A DNA stretch of 64,000 bases, from NCBI GenBank assembly GCA_965242605.1, contig CBDESS010000003.1:431392-495391 (forward strand), read 5' to 3'. Source of the stretch: JAAXHF01 sp965242605 (GTDB lineage: Bacteria; Desulfobacterota; Binatia; Bin18). Of this stretch, positions 26,377 to 34,849 are shown piece after piece; the stretch's first letter is position 1, and the number at the start of each line of letters is the position of its first letter. The notes beneath the pieces were generated by a model. That model worked only from the letters and a program-made list of their open reading frames with translations, did no database searches and was not told where the DNA came from. A program made the translations under genes and the position numbers.

Positions 26377-27777
26377 TCAGCGCGGCGGCCGGCACTTCCA
26401 ATAGTAGTGGTGCATGGTCGGGCCTTCTTTGCGCCGGCGCAGGCTGAGCACGACGCTATCCCCGACCCGCACGTCCTCGGGGTCGACATCGGTCATCTGG
26501 AGGTAGAGCCGGCCGCCCCCATCAAGGTCAACCACGCTCATGATTGTCGGAGAGTCGGCGGCCTGGTACAAGTGGTCGCGGGTGAAGGTAAAGACCTGCC
26601 CGCTGCGGGCCAGGGGTACGTCTTGCAGCGAGTCGTGGTTGTGGCAGGCGATGCAGATGCGGGCAAGAGGATACTGTCTGGTCCCGCAGCGTGGGCACTG
26701 CGAGCCGTACAGGCGGATATTCTGGCGGTCCTCTTTGGCCAGAAAGACATTCGACAGCTCGGGGCCATCCGCGTGCTCGGCGTAATATGTCCGCATCTTT
26801 TTGAAGAGCTGGTAGGAGGGGTAGAGGCGCTTTTCGCCCAGGTGGTCGGAGAGGGACTGGGCCACAGGGCGGGTCTCGATCGCGTCGGTCACCCGCAGCA
26901 CAAAACCGTCGGCCCCGTCGCCATAGCCGAGCGCGAGAAGACGGTCGCCGGCCCTGGCGCTCTCAAGGGCCGCGGCCAGCAGCAAAAACGGGGCGGGGCT
27001 GCCACACGCACCGACCTGGCTGAACAGCGGGTCTTGGATTTGGGCGTCTTGAAAGCCGAGCTTTCTGGCCGCGGCCATGTGCGCCCGGCCATCTGGAGAG
27101 GGCAGAATCAGCTTGGCGCAGTCCTGTGGCCCGATACCGAGGCTGTCGAGCAGCCGGGTGCCAACGGCAACGATACCGGCCCGGTAGCCGCGTTCAGTGC
27201 TGAAGCGCGACGCCTGGGTGTGGATAAAATCATCGCTATCCCGCCGCCATTCGTCCAGAAAAGCGTCCGACTGCGAAGCCGTGGCAAGAATCTCGGCGAG
27301 CACGCCGTCGCGGCCAAGCGTGACCGCGCTGCCGGCATCGCCAAACCAGTCTTCTGCGCCTTCGCCGGGCTGTCCGTCGCGGACCTCGCCGGCGGCGATC
27401 AAGACCTGCGACAGACGCCGGTTGCCAATGGCGTCAAGGCCGGCGCGCAGGGCGACGGTGGCTGAACGCAGGCTGGCACCAAAATCGGCCGTCTCGCATT
27501 CCGGCCGCAGGTCGCAGGCCGCGGCCAGAAAGCTGGCCGAAGAACGCTGGCGGAACGGGGCCGAGCTTGAGGCAAAGTACACCCCGTCGATGCCGGTCTT
27601 GCCTCGGTCCTCAAGACAACGCTGGGCAGCTTCCATTCCCAGCGTCAGGGCGTCCTCGTCAAAATAGATCGCCGCCCGCTCGCCCCGGCCGGGACGGCGC
27701 GCCCAGGCGTGGCCAATGTGCTCGCGCTCCAGACGGTAGAAGGGAACGTGGTAGCCACAGCTGGTGATGCCAATCAT
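26377..27777 (-). CDS. HMG-CoA synthase/KAS III-like protein fused to DUF35 zinc-ribbon OB-fold
   Basis: 466 residues. About 1-320 is a thiolase-fold initiating-condensing-enzyme domain (MIGITSCGYHVPFYRL; GDAGSAVTLG; QVGACGSPAPFLLLAAAL). About 335-460 is a DUF35 module with zinc pairs CPRCG and CIACH and an OB-fold ending YWKCRP. The residue aligned with the catalytic Cys of HMG-CoA synthase is Ser102 (FGASLRSATVAL), so normal acyl transfer to Cys is not possible. The fused DUF35 suggests self-contained acyl-CoA handling. The role is unknown and may be non-condensing. Confidence 0.78.
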   Translation of the reverse strand: MIGITSCGYHVPFYRLEREHIGHAWARRPGRGERAAIYFDEDALTLGMEAAQRCLEDRGKTGIDGVYFASSSAPFRQRSSASFLAAACDLRPECETADFGASLRSATVALRAGLDAIGNRRLSQVLIAAGEVRDGQPGEGAEDWFGDAGSAVTLGRDGVLAEILATASQSDAFLDEWRRDSDDFIHTQASRFSTERGYRAGIVAVGTRLLDSLGIGPQDCAKLILPSPDGRAHMAAARKLGFQDAQIQDPLFSQVGACGSPAPFLLLAAALESARAGDRLLALGYGDGADGFVLRVTDAIETRPVAQSLSDHLGEKRLYPSYQLFKKMRTYYAEHADGPELSNVFLAKEDRQNIRLYGSQCPRCGTRQYPLARICIACHNHDSLQDVPLARSGQVFTFTRDHLYQAADSPTIMSVVDLDGGGRLYLQMTDVDPEDVRVGDSVVLSLRRRKEGPTMHHYYWKCRPPR

Positions 27778-27860
27778 GGCCGTGCCTCACGACGGCGTGC
27801 CATCTCTCGCCTCCCCGTCGGAGCCAGCTTGTATACAGATAACGGTCATCGCCGCTATCG

Positions 27861-28322
27861 TTAGCGCACCGCGGCCTCTTTTTTGCGCAGCATACCAGCC
27901 CGCCGGCAGCGCATGACGACCTCGCCCCGCTGGTTGGTGGCCCGGTGCTCAAACATAACGATGCCCCACTGCGGACGCGACTTGGATTCCCGCTTGTCCA
28001 CGACCTCGGTCTCGGCGTAGAGCGTATCGCCGATAAACACCGGTTTGGGAAACGTGACCTCTTCAAAGCCGAGATTGCCGACCGTCGTGCCCAGGGTGGT
28101 GTCACCGACCGACAGGCCGACGGTCAGGCCGAGGGTAAACAGGCTGTTGACCAGCCGCTGGCCGAACTCGGCTTTTTTGGAAAACTCGGCGTCGAGGTGC
28201 AGGGGCTGGGGGTTCATGGTCAGAGTGGTGAACAGCAGGTTGTCGGTCTCGGTAATCGTGCGTCCGGGCTGGTGGTGAAAGACATCTCCGACCTTCAGTT
28301 CCTCAAAATGCTTGCCGGCCAT
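27861..28322 (-). CDS. MaoC-like hot-dog fold dehydratase
   Basis: 153 residues, the single hot-dog size. The motif around TMNPQPLHLDAEFSKKAEFGQRLVNSLFTLGLTVG carries the hydratase Asn/Asp-His-type residues of MaoC enzymes, which add or remove water at enoyl-CoA double bonds. FIGDTLYAETEVVDKRESKSRP is the usual second half, common in mesaconyl-CoA hydratase-like proteins. GGAGG precedes the ATG. It lies after the KAS-like gene in the same direction, so both may serve the same CoA pathway. Confidence 0.85.
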   Translation of the reverse strand: MAGKHFEELKVGDVFHHQPGRTITETDNLLFTTLTMNPQPLHLDAEFSKKAEFGQRLVNSLFTLGLTVGLSVGDTTLGTTVGNLGFEEVTFPKPVFIGDTLYAETEVVDKRESKSRPQWGIVMFEHRATNQRGEVVMRCRRAGMLRKKEAAVR

Positions 28323-28358
28323 AGGCTCCTCCTTTCAATCGTAGGCTATAGCAGTCCT

Positions 28359-28753
28359 CTATTTTCCTTGCCAGGTGTTGCGATGGACGAGCATGTGGAG
28401 GGGGAGCGTGGGATTGGACGGTTTGCTCGGTCGCTCGGCCGGATAGCCAATCGTGATCAGGCCGACCGGCCGCACCCGGTCGGGCAGACCCGGAATGCGT
28501 GCCACTTTGACCGGGTTACAGGTACCCACAGAACAGGCCCCCAAGCCTTGTTCCACCACGCCCAGCAAAATCAGCAGGGAGGCAAACCTGGAATCGGCTT
28601 GGCCGTATAGGCCCGAATCATCACCCGACATTTGACAACCGAGGCAAAGGGAGGTGGCTCCGCGGGCAGGGGCTTGGCCGCCGCGGCCTGAGCTAATACA
28701 AAAGCGGCCCCGGTGCTCTGGAGCAGCTTGCGACGGGAGACCTTGGGCTGCAC
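28359..28753 (-). pseudogene. Nitroreductase remnant (internal deletion and frameshift)
   Basis: The upstream part (from a GTG at 28753) reads SRRKLLQSTGAAFVLAQA, a Tat-like leader, then FASVVKCRVMIRAYTAKPIP, the start of a nitroreductase, before stopping. In another frame the far C-terminus is present: GVVEQGLGACSVGTCNPVKV, IPGLPDRVRPVGLITIGYPAE, ending VHRNTWQGK. The FMN-binding middle of about 90 residues is missing. The gene is therefore dead unless the assembly is wrong. Confidence 0.7.
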
Positions 28754-28794
28754 TGGGGCGTCCTTTTCTGCAAGAAAGGTCCAGACGGCGGAGG

Positions 28795-29112
28795 CTAGCG
28801 CTCCACAAACCGGTGCACATTGCCCCCGCCGGTCTGGGTGGCACCGAGCTCAATCCTGGCAAGCAACTCCAGGCTCTCAGCATCCAAAACAGCCACATCG
28901 TGCCAGTTGCTGCCGCAGTAGATCCTGTTGCCCTGGGGATGGATGAGCGGCATGAAGTAAGTATTGGGCAGCGGGCGGCTCTTTTCGATACGACGGGTCT
29001 GGGGGTCAACTCGCCACAGGCTGTTATGGGCAAAATAGGCTTTTCCGGTCGTGGGTGACAGCGCTCCGGTCAGCACATAGGACTCCGGGGCGAAGGGCTG
29101 AAGTTCAACCAC
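28795..29112 (-). pseudogene. C-terminal fragment of a beta-propeller protein
   Basis: 105 residues containing two propeller-blade repeats (ALSPTTGKAYFAHNSLWRVDPQT and IHPQGNRIYCGSNWHDVAVLD). The GNRIYCGSN...VLDAESLELL pattern is that of YVTN-like or quinohaemoprotein-associated propellers. A full protein would have several more blades and a signal peptide upstream, but the next gene begins only about 50 bases away. So this is the 3' end of a truncated gene. It lies between the nitroreductase remnant and an intact two-gene unit. Confidence 0.5.
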
Positions 29113-29159
29113 CTCAAGATCGGATGCCGCCTCGCTGTCGAGGCGGGGCCTGAGGTGGT

Positions 29160-29690
29160 TCAGCGGGCCTCGGGCGATACCTCGGCATTCACCAGACGAT
29201 AATCGCGGACCAAATCGTCCAACAGCACCCCCAGAGCGTCTTCAACACTGTGTACAAAGCTGCCGCGCAAGGTCAGGGTCAGCTTGCCGGCAGCCCAGGT
29301 TGGTGCCAGCATTGTCATCTGCTCGGTCCGGCTCAGGCGGACAATCTGGCGGACTTCCACATCGAGGCAGTAGGCCAGGACACTGCCCGGATGCGCAACG
29401 CTGTGCAGCGACACGAACAGGACGGTTGGAAAATCGCCCAGCGGGAGAGCCGCCCGCCGTAGCCGCCGGTCGGCGACGCCGCGGAGCCGGATGCGGTCCA
29501 TGCCCAGGTCGCGGGCTGTCCGGCTCACCGCGCCGATCTCGAGCCGAAAGCCCTCCACCCCGTAGAGGGTTGTCGCGTCTGCTCCGGCACCCAGCCCCAG
29601 GGTCGGGGACAGGGCAAGCACCACGACCAGCCCCACGGCCACCACCCCGTGGCCGGCCCGGTTCCGGTGCGCCGGCCGCGGGGGTGTCAT
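29160..29690 (-). CDS. Exported protein of unknown function
   Basis: 176 residues with an N-terminal hydrophobic signal (GVVAVGLVVVLALSPTLGLGAGA). The rest alternates strands and contains no motif I know (LYGVEGFRLEIGAV, FPTVLFVSLHSVAHPGSVLAYCLDVEVRQIV). The start codon overlaps the stop of the upstream gene (ATGA), so the two are translated together and probably act together in the envelope. Confidence 0.55.
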   Translation of the reverse strand: MTPPRPAHRNRAGHGVVAVGLVVVLALSPTLGLGAGADATTLYGVEGFRLEIGAVSRTARDLGMDRIRLRGVADRRLRRAALPLGDFPTVLFVSLHSVAHPGSVLAYCLDVEVRQIVRLSRTEQMTMLAPTWAAGKLTLTLRGSFVHSVEDALGVLLDDLVRDYRLVNAEVSPEAR

Positions 29691-30133
29691 GGCCCACCGC
29701 GCTCCTTCTCATATTGCAGCCGGACGGCCTTTTCGATCAGCCCAAACAGCCGGTCCTGTTTTTCAGCCGGCAGGGAGGAGATCGATTTTTGGACCAACTC
29801 GGCGCTCTGCTGCAAATAGCGCGCGCTCGCCTCAGCCCCCTTCTGGGACAGGACGCCAAAGGCCCGGCGTTCGTGTTCGGGCAAAGCCTGGAGGGCCTCG
29901 GCGTATAAACGGTCCATTTCCTGCTGTTCGTGCAGGGATAGCAGCCGGCGGCCGAGGCGGGACAGCTCAATACCCCGGCGGGCGGCGGGCAGGCCGGATT
30001 CTTCCAGCAGCTTGCGCCAGCCCTCTCTGGGGACCGGGCGGGAGTTCCAGGTAACGATCACCAGGACGCTCGCCACCGCTACAAAAGCCAGCACCAGCCA
30101 AGAACCGCGTTTGGACACAGAGGGACCAACCAT
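29687..30133 (-). CDS. Small membrane-anchored helical protein
   Basis: 148 residues: one N-terminal transmembrane helix (WLVLAFVAVASVLVIVTW), then an almost wholly alpha-helical, charged domain with heptad-like spacing (RRLLSLHEQQEMDRLYAEALQALPEHERRAF; KQDRLFGLIEKAVRLQYEKE). Probably a bitopic protein with its helical domain in the periplasm. Overlaps the following exported-protein gene by four bases. No family recognised. Confidence 0.55.
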   Translation of the reverse strand: MVGPSVSKRGSWLVLAFVAVASVLVIVTWNSRPVPREGWRKLLEESGLPAARRGIELSRLGRRLLSLHEQQEMDRLYAEALQALPEHERRAFGVLSQKGAEASARYLQQSAELVQKSISSLPAEKQDRLFGLIEKAVRLQYEKERGGP

Positions 30134-30156
30134 AGCTGTTCATTAGAGGACTTTCC

Positions 30157-30843
30157 GTGGACCGACAAGACCGGCTGGCCGTTTCCGAACCCCCGGGCTA
30201 TGCTCTCAGCACCATGACTCGCCACGACCGCACTCCCGCTCAGCCTCTTGCGTTGCCCGAGCTGCTCGGACGGGTTGGTGTTGCCGGCGGGACAGAGCAG
30301 GACAAAACACACCTGTGCGTGGCCCTGGCCTACCAGCACGTCCAGCATCGCAGCCCGGTTGTGTGTGTCGATGCCCGGCGAAACAGGGCCACAGCAATCC
30401 AGTTTCGCCTGCTGATGCGGGATAAGGCTCGCTATATTCCCCTCGTGTCTCCCGCCTGCCTGCCTCAAGAGGTGCCACGCAGCGTTCTGGATGCGCTTGC
30501 TCAAGGCTTGCAACAGGGGCAGACCGGCACCCGCCCTCCCCTCATCCTGCTCAATGGCCTGAACGCCGGGGACAGCCTGGAACGCCTGCTGACTTTTGTC
30601 CTCAGGGCCGGGGCGACGGTGGTGTCGTTTCTGGGCTCGGCCCGAGAGGCCGCGTTTGGGCGCTATGACACCCTCCTCATCCTGCACACGGAAGCCGAGG
30701 CCGAGGCGATCAGTCGGGCGGCAGGTCGCAAAGTAAGCCCGGAGGAGATCGTCAGCCTGCCGTCAGACCAGGCCTGGCTGATACATTTGACGCGGGTCTA
30801 TCGGGTCAGGCTGCCCCGCTTGGCCATAGATGAAGGAGTCTGA
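30157..30843 (+). CDS. RecA/KaiC-like protein with degenerate P-loop
   Basis: 228 residues. After a 35-residue leader the segment GVAGGTEQDKTHLCVALAY occupies the Walker A position of a RecA-like ATPase, but the Gly before the Lys is Asp. The next strand, PVVCVDARRNRATAIQFR, and the Walker B-like PLILLNGLN fit the same fold. It may bind nucleotide poorly or not at all. GTG start with GAGGA 6 bases upstream. Divergent from the envelope pair at 29160-30133. Specific role unknown. Confidence 0.5.
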   Translation: MDRQDRLAVSEPPGYALSTMTRHDRTPAQPLALPELLGRVGVAGGTEQDKTHLCVALAYQHVQHRSPVVCVDARRNRATAIQFRLLMRDKARYIPLVSPACLPQEVPRSVLDALAQGLQQGQTGTRPPLILLNGLNAGDSLERLLTFVLRAGATVVSFLGSAREAAFGRYDTLLILHTEAEAEAISRAAGRKVSPEEIVSLPSDQAWLIHLTRVYRVRLPRLAIDEGV

Positions 30844-31199
30844 ACTGCCACGACCAGTGGCGCAGAATGGTCGGCATTAGTTTGAAAGACAGGGCGTGCC
30901 AGATTACGGGGAACCTTGGAGATACGAAAGAGAAAACCCTTCGGAGGCAGGCCAGCTTATCGAAAATATCCCCGATAGTTTTCCAAGTAACGCCCTCCCA
31001 CAATCTGCTGGGGGGCTCCCCCTATGTAGAGACAGTCCGTCCTGGTGTAAGCACACAAATACGCTCTTACGCTTCGGGTTGTGATGTTGCGATTCTACCT
31101 GCCGCCGAGTAGGATGGGTGTGTTGCAGTACGACGCCTCGGCTGGGAACCCAGGCCGAGCGAGGCGCGGAATAATCCCGCTCAGCAGGAGGGAGGGCGT
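30844..31199. other. Intergenic stretch
   Basis: About 355 bases before the ketopantoate reductase-like gene. A G/C-rich imperfect hairpin (CTCGGC...GCCGAG with inner TGGG/CCCA) lies near 31138-31162, without a T-run. Short frames here show no convincing protein. The following gene has GGAGGG just before its ATG. Confidence 0.4.
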
Positions 31200-32183
31200 A
31201 TGCGTATTGTGATACTCGGAGCCGGCGGTGTGGGCTCGGTTATTGGTGCCTATCTGGCCCGCAATGCCACCGATGTCATCATGATTGCCCGGCCGGGCCA
31301 TACGGCCGCGGTCCAGCGCCACGGCTTGCAGGTCAGCGGCCTGGCCAATTTTCGGACCCCGGTCGCCAGCCAAGCCCAGGCCGCCGACATCCAACAGGCC
31401 GATGTCCTGATTATTACGCTCAAGACCAAAGATATGCAGGCGGCCCTGGCCGGGGTCGCCCATATGCAGGTCGGTGGGGTCGCCTCGCTCCAGAACGGCG
31501 TGGTCAAAAACGACCAGATCGCCCAGGTATTCGGGCGGGACAAAGTCATTGGGGCAACGACCATGATCGGCGCGACCTTGCGCGGCAACGGCCAGGTCGC
31601 ATACACTCTGGACGGACTCACCTTCTTTGGCGAACTCGACGGGCACCCCTCAGACCGGGTCAAGGCGCTTGTCCGGGCCTTTGTGGAGGCCGGGCTCAGA
31701 GCCAGCGGGGTCGGCAACATCGTCTCTGTTGAGTGGACCAAACAGGCGCTTCAGAATCCGTTCGCCACCCTTGCGACCCTGACCCGGTTGCCCATGCACC
31801 GGGTATGGTCCAGCCCACACCTGGCCGCCCTGTCGGTGCGTATGTTTCGTGAGGTGGTCGCCGTTGCCGCGGCCAAAGGCGTTGCCCTGTCCAAGCATCC
31901 GGCCTGGAGCCTGTTTGACCTTGAGGTGCTGTGTCACGCGCCGTTTGACGACGCGGTCAAGCGGCTGGTCAAGGTCGGCCGGGACGTTGAGGCCGATGGG
32001 CGGACCCATATTATTCCCTCCATGCTCCAGGATGTGCTGGCCGGCAAAAAGACCGAGATTGATGACACCGTCGGCTATGTGTACCGAGAGGGTCAGCGGC
32101 TCGGTATTCCCGTACCCTGCACCGAGTTTGCCTATCACAGCGTCAAGGCGATTGAAGAGGGTTTTGACGCGCTGGTCGGCTGA
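31200..32183 (+). CDS. Ketopantoate reductase family protein
   Basis: 327 residues. The N-terminal Rossmann site MRIVILGAGGVGSVIGAYLA and the C-terminal helical domain with the Lys of VEWTKQALQNPFATLATLTRLP are those of PanE/ApbA 2-dehydropantoate 2-reductase. The Asp/Glu-containing end EIDDTVGYVYREGQRLGIPVP is also typical. PanE reduces ketopantoate with NADPH in pantothenate synthesis. Family paralogues act on other 2-keto acids, and no panB/panC is nearby, so the symbol is not given. Confidence 0.82.
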   Translation: MRIVILGAGGVGSVIGAYLARNATDVIMIARPGHTAAVQRHGLQVSGLANFRTPVASQAQAADIQQADVLIITLKTKDMQAALAGVAHMQVGGVASLQNGVVKNDQIAQVFGRDKVIGATTMIGATLRGNGQVAYTLDGLTFFGELDGHPSDRVKALVRAFVEAGLRASGVGNIVSVEWTKQALQNPFATLATLTRLPMHRVWSSPHLAALSVRMFREVVAVAAAKGVALSKHPAWSLFDLEVLCHAPFDDAVKRLVKVGRDVEADGRTHIIPSMLQDVLAGKKTEIDDTVGYVYREGQRLGIPVPCTEFAYHSVKAIEEGFDALVG

Positions 32184-32190
32184 GTGAAGC

Positions 32191-33429
32191 TCAGATAGGG
32201 CCAGGAATCCGCAGGGTCTTGCCGACCGCCAGCCGGGAGTTGGCCAGCCGGTTGACTCGCATCAGCGCCCGCACCGAGGTGCCGTAGCGGGCGGCGATGT
32301 GCGACAAAGTGTCACCCCGGCGGACGGTATACCGACGTGGCTGCTGAGCTACCCGCCGGCCGGCCCGAGCGTCTGGAATACGGAGTTTCTGGCCGACCAG
32401 AATACGCGAACTGCGCAGCCCGTTGGCCCGTCGCAGCGCCCGTACCGAGGTGCCGTAGCCGGCGGCGAGGCGACTCAGGCTCTCTCCGGCCCGGACCGTG
32501 TGGACGGTCGAGCGCCGCCCGGAAGCGGGTCGAGAGGCCGGAGTCGCCCGCCCGGCCAGACGTGCTGGTGCCTGCTGAGAGCCGGATGGCAGACGGATGC
32601 TGAGAGTGTGGCCGGCAGCCAACTGCTGCAAATACCACAGCTTATTGTCCTGGCGCAGGCGGTCACGGTCAACGCCAAAAACGCGCGCCAGATTCCGCGT
32701 CGAGTCCCCGACCCGGGCGGTGTAGGACAGCGTCGCTCCCCGCCTCTCCAAGACGGCCGCCAGCGGCCGGCCGGGAGCGGCCAGCAGCATCCCGAGGCGG
32801 AGCGGGTGACCGGCGAGGAGCGGGTTGTACAGGCGTAAGAGCAGTTCCGAGACGCCTGTTGCCCGTGCCACAGCCGGCCAGTCCTCGCCCGGCTGGACGC
32901 GCCGCAGCCGCAGACCCTCAGCCTGACGCCGGACCTCGGCTTCATGCCAGCGCAGTACGGATTTATACTGCTCGATCTGTATCACATCGTGGAGAATGGA
33001 CAGGGGCAAGGCCGGCTGAGAAACGAGTGCCTGGGGGCCGGCCACATAGGCTGCCAGCGCATGGTCGTGGCGCTCCAACTGCCCGGCCAACCGGGCGAAG
33101 CGCTCTACGCCGGCCTCAAGATTGGCCTCGGCAGTGTTCGCCCGCCTCGGCTCAGGGTCAACCGGCAAAAAGCGGTAGCGCTGCGGCTGGCCGGAGTCAG
33201 ATATGAAATAGTCATTGCCCCCGGACTGGTGCAGGACCAGCGCACGGACCAGACGCGGGTCAACCGCGTAACGGCTGGCAAGGCTGAACAGCTGCGCTTC
33301 GAGCTGCATGCTTTTGCGGTACATGCCGACAAAAGACGGCGACAGCTCGGGCCTTGCCCACACCGGCTGAGCCAACAGGAACGCGGCAATACCCAGAAGA
33401 CACCGGCTCCACACCATACGCTTCCCCAT
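32191..33429 (-). CDS. LysM-repeat peptidoglycan-binding protein with degenerate lytic transglycosylase domain
   Basis: 412 residues. A signal peptide (CLLGIAAFLLAQPVWA) is followed by an SLT-like region (about 45-170) with SRYAVDPRLVRALVLHQSGGN. The catalytic Glu of the SLT ES motif is Gln68 here and the GLMQ-type motif is missing. Then come a cryptic LysM-like segment (about 185-285) and two clear LysM modules: HTVRAGESLSRLAAGYGTSVRALRRANGL and YTVRRGDTLSHIAARYGTSVRALMRVN. It probably binds cell wall without cutting it. GGAGG precedes the ATG. Confidence 0.8.
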   Translation of the reverse strand: MGKRMVWSRCLLGIAAFLLAQPVWARPELSPSFVGMYRKSMQLEAQLFSLASRYAVDPRLVRALVLHQSGGNDYFISDSGQPQRYRFLPVDPEPRRANTAEANLEAGVERFARLAGQLERHDHALAAYVAGPQALVSQPALPLSILHDVIQIEQYKSVLRWHEAEVRRQAEGLRLRRVQPGEDWPAVARATGVSELLLRLYNPLLAGHPLRLGMLLAAPGRPLAAVLERRGATLSYTARVGDSTRNLARVFGVDRDRLRQDNKLWYLQQLAAGHTLSIRLPSGSQQAPARLAGRATPASRPASGRRSTVHTVRAGESLSRLAAGYGTSVRALRRANGLRSSRILVGQKLRIPDARAGRRVAQQPRRYTVRRGDTLSHIAARYGTSVRALMRVNRLANSRLAVGKTLRIPGPI

Positions 33430-33640
33430 TGTTCACCTCCTCCGCACCTCCACAGCTTCCGGCCCCGGGTTTGGAAAAACCCGCATCAACGGAGAACAAT
33501 CATTATTGCCGGCAGCGGCCCAAATCTCAAGCCGGACGGCACATTTTCCTGGCCCCGGACTGAGCAACGATCCGTCCCACCATTGAGAAACCCGGCGGTT
33601 TTGCCTATGCTGGGCAAACTTGCCACACCGAGGAGGGACA

Positions 33641-33742
33641 ATGGACAGAAGTCAAGGACAGGGACCGGCCTGGATTGTGTTTGTGGTCTGGATGCTCATT
33701 CCGCTCCTGGTCTTCTTCGTGCTGATTACCTTTACCGGCTAG
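33641..33742 (+). CDS. 33-residue single-pass membrane microprotein
   Basis: MDRSQGQGPAWIVFVVWMLI begins a 33-residue frame with one transmembrane helix (about 11-30) and a short polar N-terminus. A strong GAGGAGG lies 4-5 bases before the ATG, and the frame ends 9 bases before the DsbA-like gene, so it is probably cotranscribed with it. Such microproteins often modulate a larger membrane partner; here the candidates are the neighbouring thiol-redox proteins. Function unknown. Confidence 0.55.
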   Translation: MDRSQGQGPAWIVFVVWMLIPLLVFFVLITFTG

Positions 33743-33751
33743 GGGTGCGAC

Positions 33752-34795
33752 ATGGCCAGGCGTATGAACACAGGCCGCTGTGTGATCGGGGCGGCCCTGG
33801 TCTGGCTGCTGGGCACAGGCTCTTCCCCGCCCAGCCAGCCGGCCCCGGCGGCAGCCCCGAGCGCGGTGCTGGCCACCGTTGGGGGCGTACCTGTCACCGA
33901 AGCCGACATTGAGGAGCACTTCAGGGGTCAGATGCTGCGCCTCCGCAATCAGGTCTACTCGGTCAAGAAGCGGGCTGTTGACAGCCTGATTGATGAGCGA
34001 CTGCTGGCGACCGAAGCCGACAAGCGCGGTCTCTCACGCCAGGAGTTGGTGCAGCAGGAGATCACAGACAAGGCTGGGGCCGTCACCGAAGCCGACATTG
34101 AGGCCTTCTACAAGGCTAACGCCGCCCGCCTGGACAATACACCGCTGGACGAGCTGAGAGACCGTATCGCCAAACAGCTCCAGCGGACCAGACAGCAGCG
34201 GCGCCGACGGGCGTTTCTTCGGGAGTTGCGCAAGACAGCCGCCATCACCATGCGCCTCAAGCCGCCGATTGTTGAGGTGGCAACTGACGGTGCGCCGGCC
34301 AAAGGCTCAGCCGAGGCCCTGGTCACAGTAGTGGAGTTTGCCGACTATGAATGCCCGTACTGCGCTCGTGTGCAGGACACCCTGAATCTCATTCTGAGTA
34401 CCTATCAGGATCAGGTCAGACTGGTGTTCAAAGACTTCCCCCTGTCCTCTCACCCCCGGGCCCAGAAAGCGGCTGAAGCGGCCCGCTGCGCCGGTGAGCA
34501 GGAGAGATACTGGGACTACCACGACGTGTTGTTCCGCAACGTTGAGGCTCTCGAGGTTGAGCAGCTCAAACAGAACGCAGCCGACCTGCACCTCGACACA
34601 ACACGCTTCAATACCTGTCTGGACAGCGGACGGCAGGCGGCGGCGGTCCGCCGGGATGTCGTCCAAGGCTCGCAACTCGGGGTCAGCGGCACGCCGGCGT
34701 TCTTCATCAACGGCCGCTTTCTTCCCGGCGTCCAAGCGTTCACGGCCTTTCAGGAAGCGATTGATGAGGCTCTCGCTGCCGCCCAAACCGAGTGA
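33752..34795 (+). CDS. DsbA-like thiol oxidoreductase with SurA-like N-terminal region
   Basis: 347 residues. The signal/lipoprotein-like N-terminus is followed by a helical SurA/PpiC-type chaperone segment (VGGVPVTEADIEEHFRGQ, AVDSLIDERLLATEADKRG). From about 180 there is a thioredoxin fold with active site FADYECPYCARV, VFKDFPLSSHP and the cis-Pro loop GVSGTPAFFINGR. Acts outside the cytoplasm to make or shuffle disulfides. The VKOR-DsbA fusion at 35408 would reoxidise such a protein, so they form one pathway. The combination of SurA-like and DsbA-like domains is common in delta-type bacteria. Confidence 0.85.
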   Translation: MARRMNTGRCVIGAALVWLLGTGSSPPSQPAPAAAPSAVLATVGGVPVTEADIEEHFRGQMLRLRNQVYSVKKRAVDSLIDERLLATEADKRGLSRQELVQQEITDKAGAVTEADIEAFYKANAARLDNTPLDELRDRIAKQLQRTRQQRRRRAFLRELRKTAAITMRLKPPIVEVATDGAPAKGSAEALVTVVEFADYECPYCARVQDTLNLILSTYQDQVRLVFKDFPLSSHPRAQKAAEAARCAGEQERYWDYHDVLFRNVEALEVEQLKQNAADLHLDTTRFNTCLDSGRQAAAVRRDVVQGSQLGVSGTPAFFINGRFLPGVQAFTAFQEAIDEALAAAQTE

Positions 34796-34849
34796 GGGGG
34801 GAAGGGCCTCCTCAACAGGCTTCGTACCGCCGGCATGACCTCCTCAACA

